From contig QQUD01000604.1 of NCBI GenBank assembly GCA_008501785.1, forward strand, positions 1 to 15,223: 15,223 nt of DNA, written 5' to 3'. Source of the stretch: Chloroflexota bacterium (lineage in GTDB: Bacteria; Chloroflexota; Anaerolineae; Promineifilales; Promineifilaceae). The notes below the pieces were generated by a model. It had not been told where the DNA came from. It searched no databases and was given only the letters and a program-made list of their open reading frames with translations. The position numbers were made by a program, and so were the translations under genes. Shown one piece after another: positions 1 to 7,075 of this stretch. Each line of letters starts with the position of its first letter. The stretch's first letter is position 1.

Positions 1-39
1 CGTCAAGTAACAGAGGTAGCTGAAAGAGTATCATAATGT

Positions 40-1194
40 TTACCGACTGCCTTTTTTGCCATTAGCGCGTAACTCGGTTGAGGAAATATCACGACGAAAC
101 TGTTCTGCCGGAATGTTGATGAACCGGTTATGTAGGTCTGTTGGCATTTGGCGTGTGTTTAGGTGATGGAAGGTGCCTTGCAGATCGGCACGTCCGGCGA
201 CTAAGAAGTGGCAGCCTAGCTGTTGAATTTCATGAAGGGCTGTCATCATTTGGGATGGGCTATTGTCATAGTAACGAGGGTGGATGATGCGAACGGCCGT
301 ATCATATCCCACAACAAACGTCGTCCCTGGAAACAGCCGTGCCTTTTCCACAAATGTGGGCGCATTGGTCACATAAACTGGCCAGCGTCCGGCAAACTGG
401 GCAATGCGGTCCAATAGGGTTTCTGACTTGAGTGGTGGTTTATCTGCATTGACGGCGGCGAGTTCAAAGGCGATGGGTTGGTTGTGGAGGGAAACGGCCG
501 TTTTTGCCAACTCCAAATGCCCATCATGCAGCGGATTAAAGGCCCCACACAGAAGTACTTTGGGTGATGTTTGCTTCGTTTTGATTTTTCCATGTGCTGA
601 TACAGCAAAAAAATCAAGCTGATGCTGATTAAGCTTGTACACAGCATCTGAAAAATTAGAAACCTTTTTTTTGAGTGTATCACCCGGAAGCAAGGGAACG
701 TCGACACGTAACTCAATTTGGCAGGCTGCTGCAATTGCATTCAGAATGAGGCTGCTGACCAGGTTTTCTTCTCCTGTGCGGTTGCGCGCGCCTTTCAGTA
801 AATGAATTTCGTATCTTGTCAGTTTTGTTGGTTGCCAGATAGCAATATGGGCACGATGTTCCCCCTTTTTGGGGCGATCGGTAATAATCGTGGCTGTACA
901 GGCGACACCGATAAGCGGTGTGTTGGTTTCGTCAAGCTGCCGTGCACGCGTCAGGGCGCGACCCGCCATTAATTTTGCCGTTTGATGGTGTACGTACTGG
1001 GGGGGCCTTTGTCCCAGAAAATCATTAAACGCTGCTTCACTGTACGGGACAAGTGCTTCTAACAAAGTGCGTGTGGCACCTGCGACGCTGAGAATATCAG
1101 ATAACGTTTGCGTGCCAGCACCAGCGGCAACATAGACAAGCTGTGTTGCACAGTCATGTATCGCCTGAACTAATTGTTGAGTTTTCACATTCAT
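40..1194 (-). CDS. CinA-like domain fused to NadD-like nucleotidyltransferase
   Basis: 384 aa, ATG start, TAA stop. The N-terminal half (about 1-165) resembles the CinA C-terminal (PncC, NMN deamidase) fold: around residues 22-60 the order AAGAGTQTLSDILSVAGATR then LVPYSEAAF follows the CinA pattern, but the usual SCTGG-type active-site stretch reads GAGTQ, so deamidase activity is doubtful. The C-terminal half (about 212-384) is an HxGH nucleotidylyltransferase: GAFNPLHDGH at 217-226 is the nucleotide-binding motif and ISSTELR at 370-376 matches the ISSTxxR signature of NadD and PPAT enzymes. Fusions of this order exist in plants and scattered bacteria. A role in NAD or nucleotide metabolism is inferred; the substrate cannot be read from sequence. 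No Shine-Dalgarno is visible, but a -10-like TTTAAT lies 7 nt before the ATG. Two ACGGCCGT palindromes lie inside. Domain calls are solid; the reaction is uncertain. Confidence 0.85.
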   Translation of the reverse strand: MNVKTQQLVQAIHDCATQLVYVAAGAGTQTLSDILSVAGATRTLLEALVPYSEAAFNDFLGQRPPQYVHHQTAKLMAGRALTRARQLDETNTPLIGVACTATIITDRPKKGEHRAHIAIWQPTKLTRYEIHLLKGARNRTGEENLVSSLILNAIAAACQIELRVDVPLLPGDTLKKKVSNFSDAVYKLNQHQLDFFAVSAHGKIKTKQTSPKVLLCGAFNPLHDGHLELAKTAVSLHNQPIAFELAAVNADKPPLKSETLLDRIAQFAGRWPVYVTNAPTFVEKARLFPGTTFVVGYDTAVRIIHPRYYDNSPSQMMTALHEIQQLGCHFLVAGRADLQGTFHHLNTRQMPTDLHNRFINIPAEQFRRDISSTELRANGKKGSR

Positions 1195-1201
1195 CGCAGA
1201 A

Positions 1202-1231
1202 ATTAAAACACGGTTGGCGCATTTGGACCAA
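1202..1231 (-). promoter_or_regulatory. Candidate leaderless promoter of the CinA/NadD-like fusion gene
   Basis: Read on the minus strand: TTGGTC (1231-1226), an 18-nt spacer, then TTTAAT (1207-1202), then 7 nt and the ATG at 1194. Transcription from this -10 would begin at or within a base or two of the start codon. No Shine-Dalgarno is present, which fits. The -35 is a weak match. Confidence 0.4.
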
Positions 1232-1261
1232 AAGTGGCGGGATAATGGTATCAGTCACAAC

Positions 1262-1290
1262 TTGTCCTATTATCTGAATTTTTGTTCAAT
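1262..1290 (+). promoter_or_regulatory. Candidate promoter of the glycosyltransferase gene
   Basis: TTGTCC at 1262-1267, 17 nt, TTCAAT at 1285-1290; each hexamer matches 4 of 6 sigma-70 consensus bases. It would give a leader of about 110 nt before the ATG at 1406. That leader contains a short ORF (1322-1384) behind a GAGG. Weak evidence. Confidence 0.25.
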
Positions 1291-1405
1291 TTTTCATTCT
1301 ATTTCATTTTGAGGATAATAGATGCTTGTTGTTGCTGCTCGGCGTTTGTTTTTTATTTCGAGAGCAGGTGGTGAAAGAAATTGATGCATAGAAAGGACGA
1401 TCTTT

Positions 1406-3610
1406 ATGCCGCTTGAAGTGCTGTATCTATGGGCTGTTTCTCTTTTAGTAATTATTGGTTTGGTGTATTTGTGGCTGCGGGTGCGAGCGAGACGCCTTTT
1501 TGGGGAACAGGATGCGCGTAGAACTGAGCATGATTTATTTGCGCGATTGGTGATGGGGATTTCTGGGGTGATGAAACGGCCGTTTTCATCTACACCTCCC
1601 TTACCCGATACTTCAAACAATGTCCCAGTAATTGATTGGAATGCGCCCGTCACGACTGAAGGGCTTCGGTTGTCTGTGTCTATCATGTTGGTCGCTACCC
1701 TCGCCCTGATTTGGATGGGACAAACCATATCAGCTAGCGTACCATCAGACCTTCAGCGGTGGGTATGGGGCTTGATGGTCGTCGGGGGGATTTTGTTTTT
1801 GTTGTCTGGGCAGGTAGCCATTCGCCAGCAAGTGCCTGCTTGGATTGTCGTGCCTGTTCGAAAAATTTGCGCATTTTTTGACATAGAGGCGGCTCAACTC
1901 GTCTTGCTCTTATTTGCCCCTGTTTTCGTCTGTGTAGCGATTATGGCTGCTGGGTTTGGCGCTATTGCGCGACATTGGTTTATTTCGGTATTGGCCTGGG
2001 TGGTTGCAGTTGGGGCAGCGATTGCCGGAAGCGTACGCTGGCCGATTTCGCAACGATTTAAAATTTCACGAACAGAGTTATGGTTTACGGTTGCCCTCTT
2101 GCTGGTCGCATTTTTTTTACGTGGGGCCGCAACCCAAGTGCTGCCCTATACATTTTCTGGTGATGAAGGCTCTGCTGGGCTAAGTGCGCTGGATTATTTG
2201 AATGGAAAAGCAAATAACCTGTTTACAATCGGGTGGTTCTCTTTCCCGTCCTTTTATTTTGCTTTGCAAAGTGTTGGTATTCGGTTGATGGGGCAAACGG
2301 TTGAGGCTTTGCGTGTGCCGTCGGCAGCAGCGGGGGCTTTGGCAGTGGTGGCTACGTATTGGTTGGCGCGCAGTTTATTTGATCGGAAAACGGCCGTTCT
2401 CGCCGGTCTCTACATGATGGCTTCCCATTATCACATTCATATTAGCCGAATTGGACTGAACAACGTGTGGGACAGTTTGTTTGGCGCAGTGGCAATTTTG
2501 GGTTTCTGGCATGGCTGGAAAACGGGGCGGCGCATTTGGTATGTGGTTTGTGGGTTAGCAATTGGGTTTGGTCAATATTTTTATGTGAGCATTCGCGTGC
2601 TGCCACTGTTGTTTTTGTTATGGGCTGTGTTTGCCTTTTGGCAACAACGAGACACGTTTCGGCAACGGCTGCCGGGAATGATGTTGGCTGCTTTTATTGC
2701 GTTGATTGTGTTTTTGCCGCTGGGTATCTTTTTCTGGAACCACCCATATGAGTTTAACGCGCCATTGGCACGGGTAACGATGATGGGAGAACGGCTGGCT
2801 CAAGAAGTAGCGCATAGGGGACAATCTGCCACGTCAATCTTGTGGGAGCAATTTAAATTGGCTGTGCTGGGATTTACGCAGATACCGATGCGGCTGTTGT
2901 ACGATCCTGGTTCACCCTTGCTGCTGACAGGAGCGGCAACCTTGTTCTTGGTCGGGATTGCCTGGGGGGTGTCGCATTTTGATTTGCGATTTTTGTTAAT
3001 CTTTTTACCATTGGTTGCAGCGATTGCTTCGAATACGGTTAGCCAAAGCCCGCCCGCCTCGCAGCGATACATTTTGGCGATGCCGTTGGTAGCGATTTTA
3101 GTTGGGGTACCATTGGGCTTGTTGGGTAATTGGCTGGACAAGATGTGGACTGAACGTAAGTTTGTGGGGATGCTGGTAACGGCCGTTCTCATGTTTGGGG
3201 TCGTTTATCAAGACGTATCTTATTATTTTTTCGAAGTATACGATTCTTATATTTTGGGTGGCATTAATACACTCATCGCAACGGAAGTCGTTCACTATCT
3301 TGAAGAGCAAGAAACGGTTGAACAAGACGTGTTTTTCTTTGGATTTCCGCGCATGGGGTACAACAGCTTGTCTACAATTCCTTATCTGGTTCCAGAGAAG
3401 CGCGGGCGTGATGTTATTGAGCCGCTACAAGAACCGCCCAATTGGCAGTTGAACGGCCCCACGATTTTGATCTTTTTGCCAGAGCGCGTATCGGAGTTAG
3501 CGTCGGTGCGTGTGGTGTACGATAACGGCCGTTATCGAGAGTTCTATACTGAAAATGATCTATTCCTCTTTGCTTCCTACGAAATTCCTGACCTGACAGC
3601 CGCAGAATAA
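1406..3610 (+). CDS. Multi-pass membrane glycosyltransferase, GT39/PMT-like (ArnT-like)
   Basis: 734 aa with a dozen or so hydrophobic segments. An N-terminal membrane segment (about 5-25) and a cytoplasmic stretch precede the transmembrane core. FSGDEGSAG at 250-258, just after a membrane segment, is the loop of PMT/ArnT-type GT-C enzymes that carries the catalytic acidic residue (D253 or E254). The next part (WFSFPSFYF, then LRVPSAAAGALAVVATYWLA) is typical of the PMT_2 family. Such enzymes transfer a sugar from a polyprenyl-phosphate donor to protein or lipid on the outer face of the membrane; acceptor and sugar are unknown here. AAAGGA at 1392-1397, 8 nt before the ATG, supports the start. 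It converges on the YhaM-type gene across an inverted-repeat terminator. Four ACGGCCGT sites lie within. It might instead act on lipids or cell-wall glycans; the thread linking it to the Thr-rich secreted proteins downstream is inference. Confidence 0.85.
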   Translation: MPLEVLYLWAVSLLVIIGLVYLWLRVRARRLFGEQDARRTEHDLFARLVMGISGVMKRPFSSTPPLPDTSNNVPVIDWNAPVTTEGLRLSVSIMLVATLALIWMGQTISASVPSDLQRWVWGLMVVGGILFLLSGQVAIRQQVPAWIVVPVRKICAFFDIEAAQLVLLLFAPVFVCVAIMAAGFGAIARHWFISVLAWVVAVGAAIAGSVRWPISQRFKISRTELWFTVALLLVAFFLRGAATQVLPYTFSGDEGSAGLSALDYLNGKANNLFTIGWFSFPSFYFALQSVGIRLMGQTVEALRVPSAAAGALAVVATYWLARSLFDRKTAVLAGLYMMASHYHIHISRIGLNNVWDSLFGAVAILGFWHGWKTGRRIWYVVCGLAIGFGQYFYVSIRVLPLLFLLWAVFAFWQQRDTFRQRLPGMMLAAFIALIVFLPLGIFFWNHPYEFNAPLARVTMMGERLAQEVAHRGQSATSILWEQFKLAVLGFTQIPMRLLYDPGSPLLLTGAATLFLVGIAWGVSHFDLRFLLIFLPLVAAIASNTVSQSPPASQRYILAMPLVAILVGVPLGLLGNWLDKMWTERKFVGMLVTAVLMFGVVYQDVSYYFFEVYDSYILGGINTLIATEVVHYLEEQETVEQDVFFFGFPRMGYNSLSTIPYLVPEKRGRDVIEPLQEPPNWQLNGPTILIFLPERVSELASVRVVYDNGRYREFYTENDLFLFASYEIPDLTAAE

Positions 3611-3619
3611 AATTTCATT

Positions 3620-3667
3620 GCAAAGGCGCAAAGATGCTAATTTTTCTTTGCATCTTTGCGCCTTTGC
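3620..3667. terminator. Perfect 18-bp inverted repeat, bidirectional terminator
   Basis: Arms 3620-3637 and 3650-3667 are perfectly complementary with a 12-nt loop containing TAATTTTTC. It lies between the stops of two converging genes (3610 and 3676), so it can end both transcripts. The right arm is itself built of near-repeated octamers (CTTTGCAT, CTTTGCGC, CTTTGCGT at 3646-3669), which suggests a repeat-derived origin. Confidence 0.75.
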
Positions 3668-3675
3668 GTGAGACT

Positions 3676-4626
3676 TTATTTAAAATCGGTAGGATGACGC
3701 AATTCCGTATTAAACATTGGACTGTACTTTGATGTCCATGGCCCTTCGCCATCATCATTGTTGACATAATCGAGAAATCCTTGCACCCGACTATCTAGCA
3801 AATCAATTTGATGTAGCAGCACAGCTTCCAGGGTTTTTGGCACAACGGGAGACCCCCATTCTTGCGTACCATGATGCGATCCAATAAGGTGGATGAGATG
3901 ACGCAGTTCCGCCTGTGGAAAGTTGTCAATCTCTGCTGCGGCTTGTTCCACCATCACAATGCCGCGAATGATGTGGCCTACTAAACGGCCGTCTTCCGAG
4001 AAGTCAAATGCTTCATCAGTTGTATATTCAATCACCTTGCCCAGATCATGTAACAAAGTACCGGCCATTAACAAGTCCTTGTTGACATCAGGGTAGTGGT
4101 TGATCAATGTTTCTGCCAACACAGCCATGCTCAAGGTGTGCTCAAGCAGTCCACCGATGTAAGCATGGTGCATGGCGCGTGCGGCTGGTGCGTTAGAAAA
4201 GCGCGACAAAAATTTTTCATCGAGCAGCAGGTGTGTGACCAGTGATTGCCATGGTTCAGCCAGTGCAGCGGTGCGCTCTTTGAGTTCGGCGATCATTTCA
4301 GATAACGGCCGTTTACTCGAAGGCAAAAATTCGCTCATATCCGGATTGTGCATATCATTCAAATCAGTAATACTGACTTGCAATGCATCCTTATAATTTG
4401 ACGCCCGTCCACTGACAAGCACCACCATCCCAGGACGCACCCAATGTTCTACATAATCCGGTACATCCCAAAACACACAGGCAACCTGGCCTGTTTTATC
4501 CCGCAATGTCCCTAATAAAAATGGTCGATCATTCTTCGTTTTCCGGCGCGATACATCTTGCAATAAAAAAGGTTCATTCATCAATTCATTGCCAGATTTC
4601 AAATCTTCAATAAAAGTCGTTTTCAC
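3676..4626 (-). CDS. yhaM: 3'-5' exoribonuclease, YhaM family (OB fold + HD domain)
   Basis: With the GTG start at 4626 the protein is 316 aa, close to the 314 aa of Bacillus YhaM. AAGGGGG (4631-4637) lies 4 nt upstream of this GTG; the longer version from ATG 4683 adds 19 residues with no family resemblance and no ribosome binding site. Residues about 1-95 form an OB-fold nucleic-acid-binding domain (FLLGTLRDKTGQV then VSGRASNYKDALQV). The HD hydrolase domain follows: H162 in GGLLEHT, H192-D193 in LLHDLGKVIEYT, SHH near 249-251, and D274 in HQIDLLD, a full set of metal ligands. YhaM enzymes degrade RNA and single-stranded DNA from the 3' end in the cytoplasm. It is divergent from the ubiX-like gene and convergent with the glycosyltransferase gene. 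Two ACGGCCGT sites lie within it. Confidence 0.9.
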   Translation of the reverse strand: MKTTFIEDLKSGNELMNEPFLLQDVSRRKTKNDRPFLLGTLRDKTGQVACVFWDVPDYVEHWVRPGMVVLVSGRASNYKDALQVSITDLNDMHNPDMSEFLPSSKRPLSEMIAELKERTAALAEPWQSLVTHLLLDEKFLSRFSNAPAARAMHHAYIGGLLEHTLSMAVLAETLINHYPDVNKDLLMAGTLLHDLGKVIEYTTDEAFDFSEDGRLVGHIIRGIVMVEQAAAEIDNFPQAELRHLIHLIGSHHGTQEWGSPVVPKTLEAVLLHQIDLLDSRVQGFLDYVNNDDGEGPWTSKYSPMFNTELRHPTDFK

Positions 4627-4695
4627 TTTACCCCCTTGACAGAAACCCAAGTGATGGGTGCTGCAAGTTTTGAATAAGGCCATTGTAAATGGATT

Positions 4696-4723
4696 TTGGT
4701 TTTCTGACTACTTATCCTAAAAT
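4696..4723 (+). promoter_or_regulatory. Candidate leaderless promoter of the ubiX-like gene
   Basis: TTGGTT (4696-4701), 16 nt, TAAAAT (4718-4723), then 7 nt to ATG 4731. No Shine-Dalgarno precedes the ATG, so a transcript starting at the ATG is likely. This supports 4731 over the upstream in-frame ATG at 4689, which lies within the promoter. Confidence 0.4.
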
Positions 4724-4730
4724 CAAAAAC

Positions 4731-5069
4731 ATGAAACGTTTAATTGTGGCCATATCAGGCATCGCTTATTCCTTCAGTGACAACTTGTTGCTGCGTGCGG
4801 CTGATGTGATCCGCAAAGATCGAAGGCGGTTGGTACTCGTACCACGCGAGACACCGCTGCACCTGGGTCATTTGCGCATGATGGTGCAAGTGACTGAAAT
4901 AGGTGGCATTATTGTGCCGCCCGTGCCTGCCTTTTACCATCACCCCAAAACAATTGATGACATTGTTAACCAAACGGTGAATCGCGTTTTGGATTTGCTA
5001 GACATCGAATTGCCCCAAGATTTTTTTTCGCGTTGGCAAGGAGGACAAGCAAACGTTGACAAACCATAA
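4731..5069 (+). CDS. ubiX: Internally deleted UbiX-family flavin prenyltransferase
   Basis: 112 aa, against about 190 for normal UbiX. The first ten residues MKRLIVAISG are the normal N-terminus. The next are IAYSFSDNLLLRAADV, which in complete UbiX follows the KTLSG motif some 84 residues later. From there to the C-terminus (VPRETPLHLGHLRMM, PPVPAFYHHP, NQTVNRVLD, FSRWQGG) the match to E. coli UbiX as I remember it is close. The reading frame stays open. UbiX makes prenylated FMN, the cofactor of UbiD-type decarboxylases. The C-terminal residues that bind phosphate and prenyl donor (R in RAADV, RE in PRETP, Y in AFYH, R in NRVLD) remain, but most of the Rossmann core and FMN site is gone, so it is probably inactive unless another gene supplies the rest. 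It overlaps the next gene by 14 nt. Family is certain; whether the deletion is biological or an assembly fault is open. Confidence 0.85.
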   Translation: MKRLIVAISGIAYSFSDNLLLRAADVIRKDRRRLVLVPRETPLHLGHLRMMVQVTEIGGIIVPPVPAFYHHPKTIDDIVNQTVNRVLDLLDIELPQDFFSRWQGGQANVDKP

Positions 5070-5532
5070 CCTGCAACAGGCCGCACTCGGGTTTTTAGCA
5101 TCCCATCAAGTTATGACCTTAGCCACAAACGGTCCGCTCGGTTTATGGGCAGCGGCCGTTTTTTACATGAACGATGGTTTCCGTTTATATTTCCTTTCCG
5201 CTGGTCACACGCGTCATGCGCAAAACATGGCACACACGCCGCATGTCGCCGGCACCATTCAAGAAGATTATGCACAATGGGAAAAGATTAAAGGGATGCA
5301 GTTTGAGGGGGAAATCATGCGACTTTCAGGCACTGCACGTATTAAAGCAATCACGGCATATGGTAAAAAATATTTATTTGTCACAAAAAAAATACCTACC
5401 ATACAAAAGGCATTGTCAAAGGTGAACTGGTACGCGCTGGATTTGACACAATTATATTTAATTGATAACAGCAAGGGGTTTGGTCATCGGGATGAAATAC
5501 CGCTTACTCAACCACGTCATCAAGGTCTTTAA
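5056..5532 (+). CDS. YhbP-like FMN-binding split-barrel (PPOX-class) protein
   Basis: 158 aa from a TTG start at 5056, with AGGAGG at 5039-5044 upstream (11-nt spacing). Starting at the next in-frame ATG (5113) would remove the first helix and strand. The sequence follows E. coli YhbP (UPF0306) along its length as I recall it: an N-terminal helix and TLAT strand, the pair AVFYMNDGFRLYFLS and TRHAQNM, VAGTI, GMQFEGEIMRL near the middle, and the C-terminal IDNSKGFGHR. These pyridoxamine-phosphate-oxidase-like barrels bind FMN or related flavins; the reaction is unknown. The start lies inside the end of the ubiX-like gene, so translational coupling is likely, and both proteins are flavin-related. 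The 3' end overlaps the opposite-strand NYN gene by 29 bp. It carries one GCGGCCGT variant of the iterated palindrome. Confidence 0.8.
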   Translation: MTNHNLQQAALGFLASHQVMTLATNGPLGLWAAAVFYMNDGFRLYFLSAGHTRHAQNMAHTPHVAGTIQEDYAQWEKIKGMQFEGEIMRLSGTARIKAITAYGKKYLFVTKKIPTIQKALSKVNWYALDLTQLYLIDNSKGFGHRDEIPLTQPRHQGL

Positions 5533-6691
5533 CAAGGCGACTCAGATATTTGGCATATTTTGGCGTATCGTATAAAGCAATGGCCGCAGCTTCAATATCA
5601 AACGGTTCTGACAATCCCAATATTTCACGTAAATAAACTGCATCGCATCTTAGTACAGCTTCCTGAAACGGCCGTTCTTCAGCCAGTTGCAATGTTACCG
5701 GTGCAATAGAAAGCGACTTCGCTTTTCGAATGGTTAGCACCTGTCCCCGACGTGCAACTAACATCAATGCGTTAATCTGATTTTTAGAGATTTCTTGATT
5801 TTTTGCAGCGTACTGTTTGGCTAAGGTATCTACTAACTCACGCCACCTTATTTCTGAGCGGTGTTGCAATACGGCAATTAGATTTTTCAAAATACTAAAT
5901 CGCACAGGAGCTGCTATCACGCGCAGCTTTTTCTTTTTTAAGCTGCTGCGGTAGCGTAAGTGCAATTCAGGCATTGCAGATTTTTTCTGCGGAATACGTG
6001 CATAAATGGTGGTGCCTTCTTGTTCAATCTCAACCAGGTGTGGATAGCTTTCCAAGAATTTGCGGAAGCTGCCATTAGCCGGTGGTGTGCGATCAAAGGT
6101 CCCCTGACTTAAAATTGACATGCGCTGCTTCAAGACGCTAGCACGGACTCGACTTTCATTTTCCAACAACTCATCCAATGCCTGGCTCAGTAAATCTTCA
6201 ACCTGCACTTCAGACATTTTTTGATTGGGCAGCATATCTTCATAATAAAGATATTGATCGCAGATGGTGACAAGGCTAGAACTGGCTGTTGGTTTCACGC
6301 CCACACCAATGACTTGTTTGCCTCGTTTACGAAGCGATTGCACCAAGGGTGTAAAATCACGATCTCCGGTAATCAAAACGTAGGTGCTGTATTGGTTGCC
6401 GTCTACCAGCGTGTCCATTGTGTCTACCACAATTTGCATGTCTGCTAGATTTTTGCTGAAGTTGTTGAGTCGAACTGTTGATTGGGTTGTGAATCCAGCA
6501 GTGGCTAATTCTTTGAGAATCTTTTGCCCCTGGCGGGAATCGCCATAAGAGCGGCGTAGTACAACACGGCCGTTTGTGACCCGCACGATTTCCTTCAAAA
6601 TAAGATTGATGTCAAAGGTTAAATTTGATTGTTTTGCCCCGATTGCGATATTGTCCAAATCGAGAAAGATAGCTACATCATTGTTCTTCAC
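5504..6691 (-). CDS. NYN-domain (PIN-like) RNase with LOTUS/OST-HTH domain
   Basis: 395 aa from a GTG at 6691; a G-rich GGGGGAC lies about 11 nt upstream. Residues 1-155 are a NYN/DUF88 (LabA-like) nuclease domain: FLDLDNIA with D11, D13 and N14, DMQIVVDTMD with D84 and D90, and LITGDRDF with D110 and D112. This is the acidic set that binds metal in PIN-like nucleases, and it is complete. Residues about 163-233 match an OST-HTH/LOTUS RNA-binding winged helix (DLLSQALDELL, then SVLKQRM, then SFRKFLESYP and a short beta hairpin). The remaining 160 residues include a second helical region (about 270-325) of the same general type but not clearly recognised. It probably cleaves or processes RNA in the cytoplasm; the target is unknown. 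It is divergent from the exported-protein gene at 7076. Two ACGGCCGT sites lie within. Confidence 0.85.
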   Translation of the reverse strand: MKNNDVAIFLDLDNIAIGAKQSNLTFDINLILKEIVRVTNGRVVLRRSYGDSRQGQKILKELATAGFTTQSTVRLNNFSKNLADMQIVVDTMDTLVDGNQYSTYVLITGDRDFTPLVQSLRKRGKQVIGVGVKPTASSSLVTICDQYLYYEDMLPNQKMSEVQVEDLLSQALDELLENESRVRASVLKQRMSILSQGTFDRTPPANGSFRKFLESYPHLVEIEQEGTTIYARIPQKKSAMPELHLRYRSSLKKKKLRVIAAPVRFSILKNLIAVLQHRSEIRWRELVDTLAKQYAAKNQEISKNQINALMLVARRGQVLTIRKAKSLSIAPVTLQLAEERPFQEAVLRCDAVYLREILGLSEPFDIEAAAIALYDTPKYAKYLSRLVKDLDDVVE

Positions 6692-6808
6692 TAGAATTGC
6701 GTCCCCCTGTTATTAGAACGCTAAAATAAATGCCAAATAGTGTCAGTCGATTCAATTTGAAATGTTGGAATTTATCTAGATATTCTACTAGATTCAGCCG
6801 TTCTCGCA

Positions 6809-6828
6809 ATTGTTTCCCGGGAAACAAT
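6809..6828. promoter_or_regulatory. Palindrome 1, parS/Noc-like binding site
   Basis: ATTGTTTCCCGGGAAACAAT is a perfect 20-bp palindrome. Its core TGTTTCCCGGGAAACA (6811-6826) has the outer TGTTTC of the ParB site parS (TGTTTCACGTGAAACA) and the central CCCGGG of the Bacillus Noc site (ATTTCCCGGGAAAT). The protein that binds it is not in the window. It could also be an operator for a local regulator. Confidence 0.6.
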
Positions 6829-7027
6829 AAAAAGGGAGCTTCGTTTCCAAGAAACTATGATTTAATTATAGGACTTTGGCTCCCAGGACGAATGATTTTG
6901 TATCAAAAGCAACGCATTCTTTGATATTTATGTGAAGTATGCTACCATAAAGTTCTGACACTATGTCAACTACTGTTTTGCAAGGTGCGACATTTGTAGA
7001 TTTCGTGGACAGTAAAACAGTTTGCAT

Positions 7028-7043
7028 TGTTTCCCGGGAAACA
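7028..7043. promoter_or_regulatory. Palindrome 2, parS/Noc-like binding site
   Basis: Second exact copy of TGTTTCCCGGGAAACA, 217 bp after the first and 32 bp before the ATG at 7076. The match to copy 1 extends to 18 bp (ATTGTTTCCCGGGAAACA). Being this close to the start, a bound protein would affect transcription or elongation of the downstream gene. Confidence 0.6.
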
Positions 7044-7075
7044 TTTTCTACACCGAGATGTGATGGAGGTGAATC

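Larger units (their letters stand above)
6692..7075. other. 384-bp divergent intergenic region with palindromes
   Basis: The only gene-free stretch over 300 bp. It is AT-rich and separates the NYN gene (-) from the exported-protein gene (+). It holds two identical 16-bp palindromes (6811-6826 and 7028-7043), a degenerate GTTTC/GAAAC pair (6843-6855), the inverted repeat TGACA-CTA-TGTCA (6956-6968), and a 10-bp match CTGACACTAT in opposite orientations (6746-6737 and 6955-6964), one on each side. A possible promoter for 7076 is TTGATA (6921-6926) and TACCAT (6943-6948). The 64-codon ORF at 6730-6924 has no ribosome binding site or recognisable sequence. Confidence 0.7.

Noticed and set aside
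1..36. Plus-strand frame 1 reads 11 codons then TAA, possibly the 3' end of a gene from beyond the left edge.
   Set aside because: Too short to recognise, and the minus strand is equally open there, starting with an ATG; neither can be supported.
4627..4683. Extension of the YhaM-type gene to ATG 4683 (19 more residues).
   Set aside because: The added residues do not fit the family, and the GTG at 4626 has AAGGGGG upstream and gives the normal family length.
4689..4730. Longer UbiX start at ATG 4689.
   Set aside because: The added residues have no counterpart in UbiX and overlap the likely promoter.
6730..6924. 64-codon plus-strand ORF in the intergenic region.
   Set aside because: No ribosome binding site, no protein-like pattern, and it contains a palindromic DNA site; probably chance.
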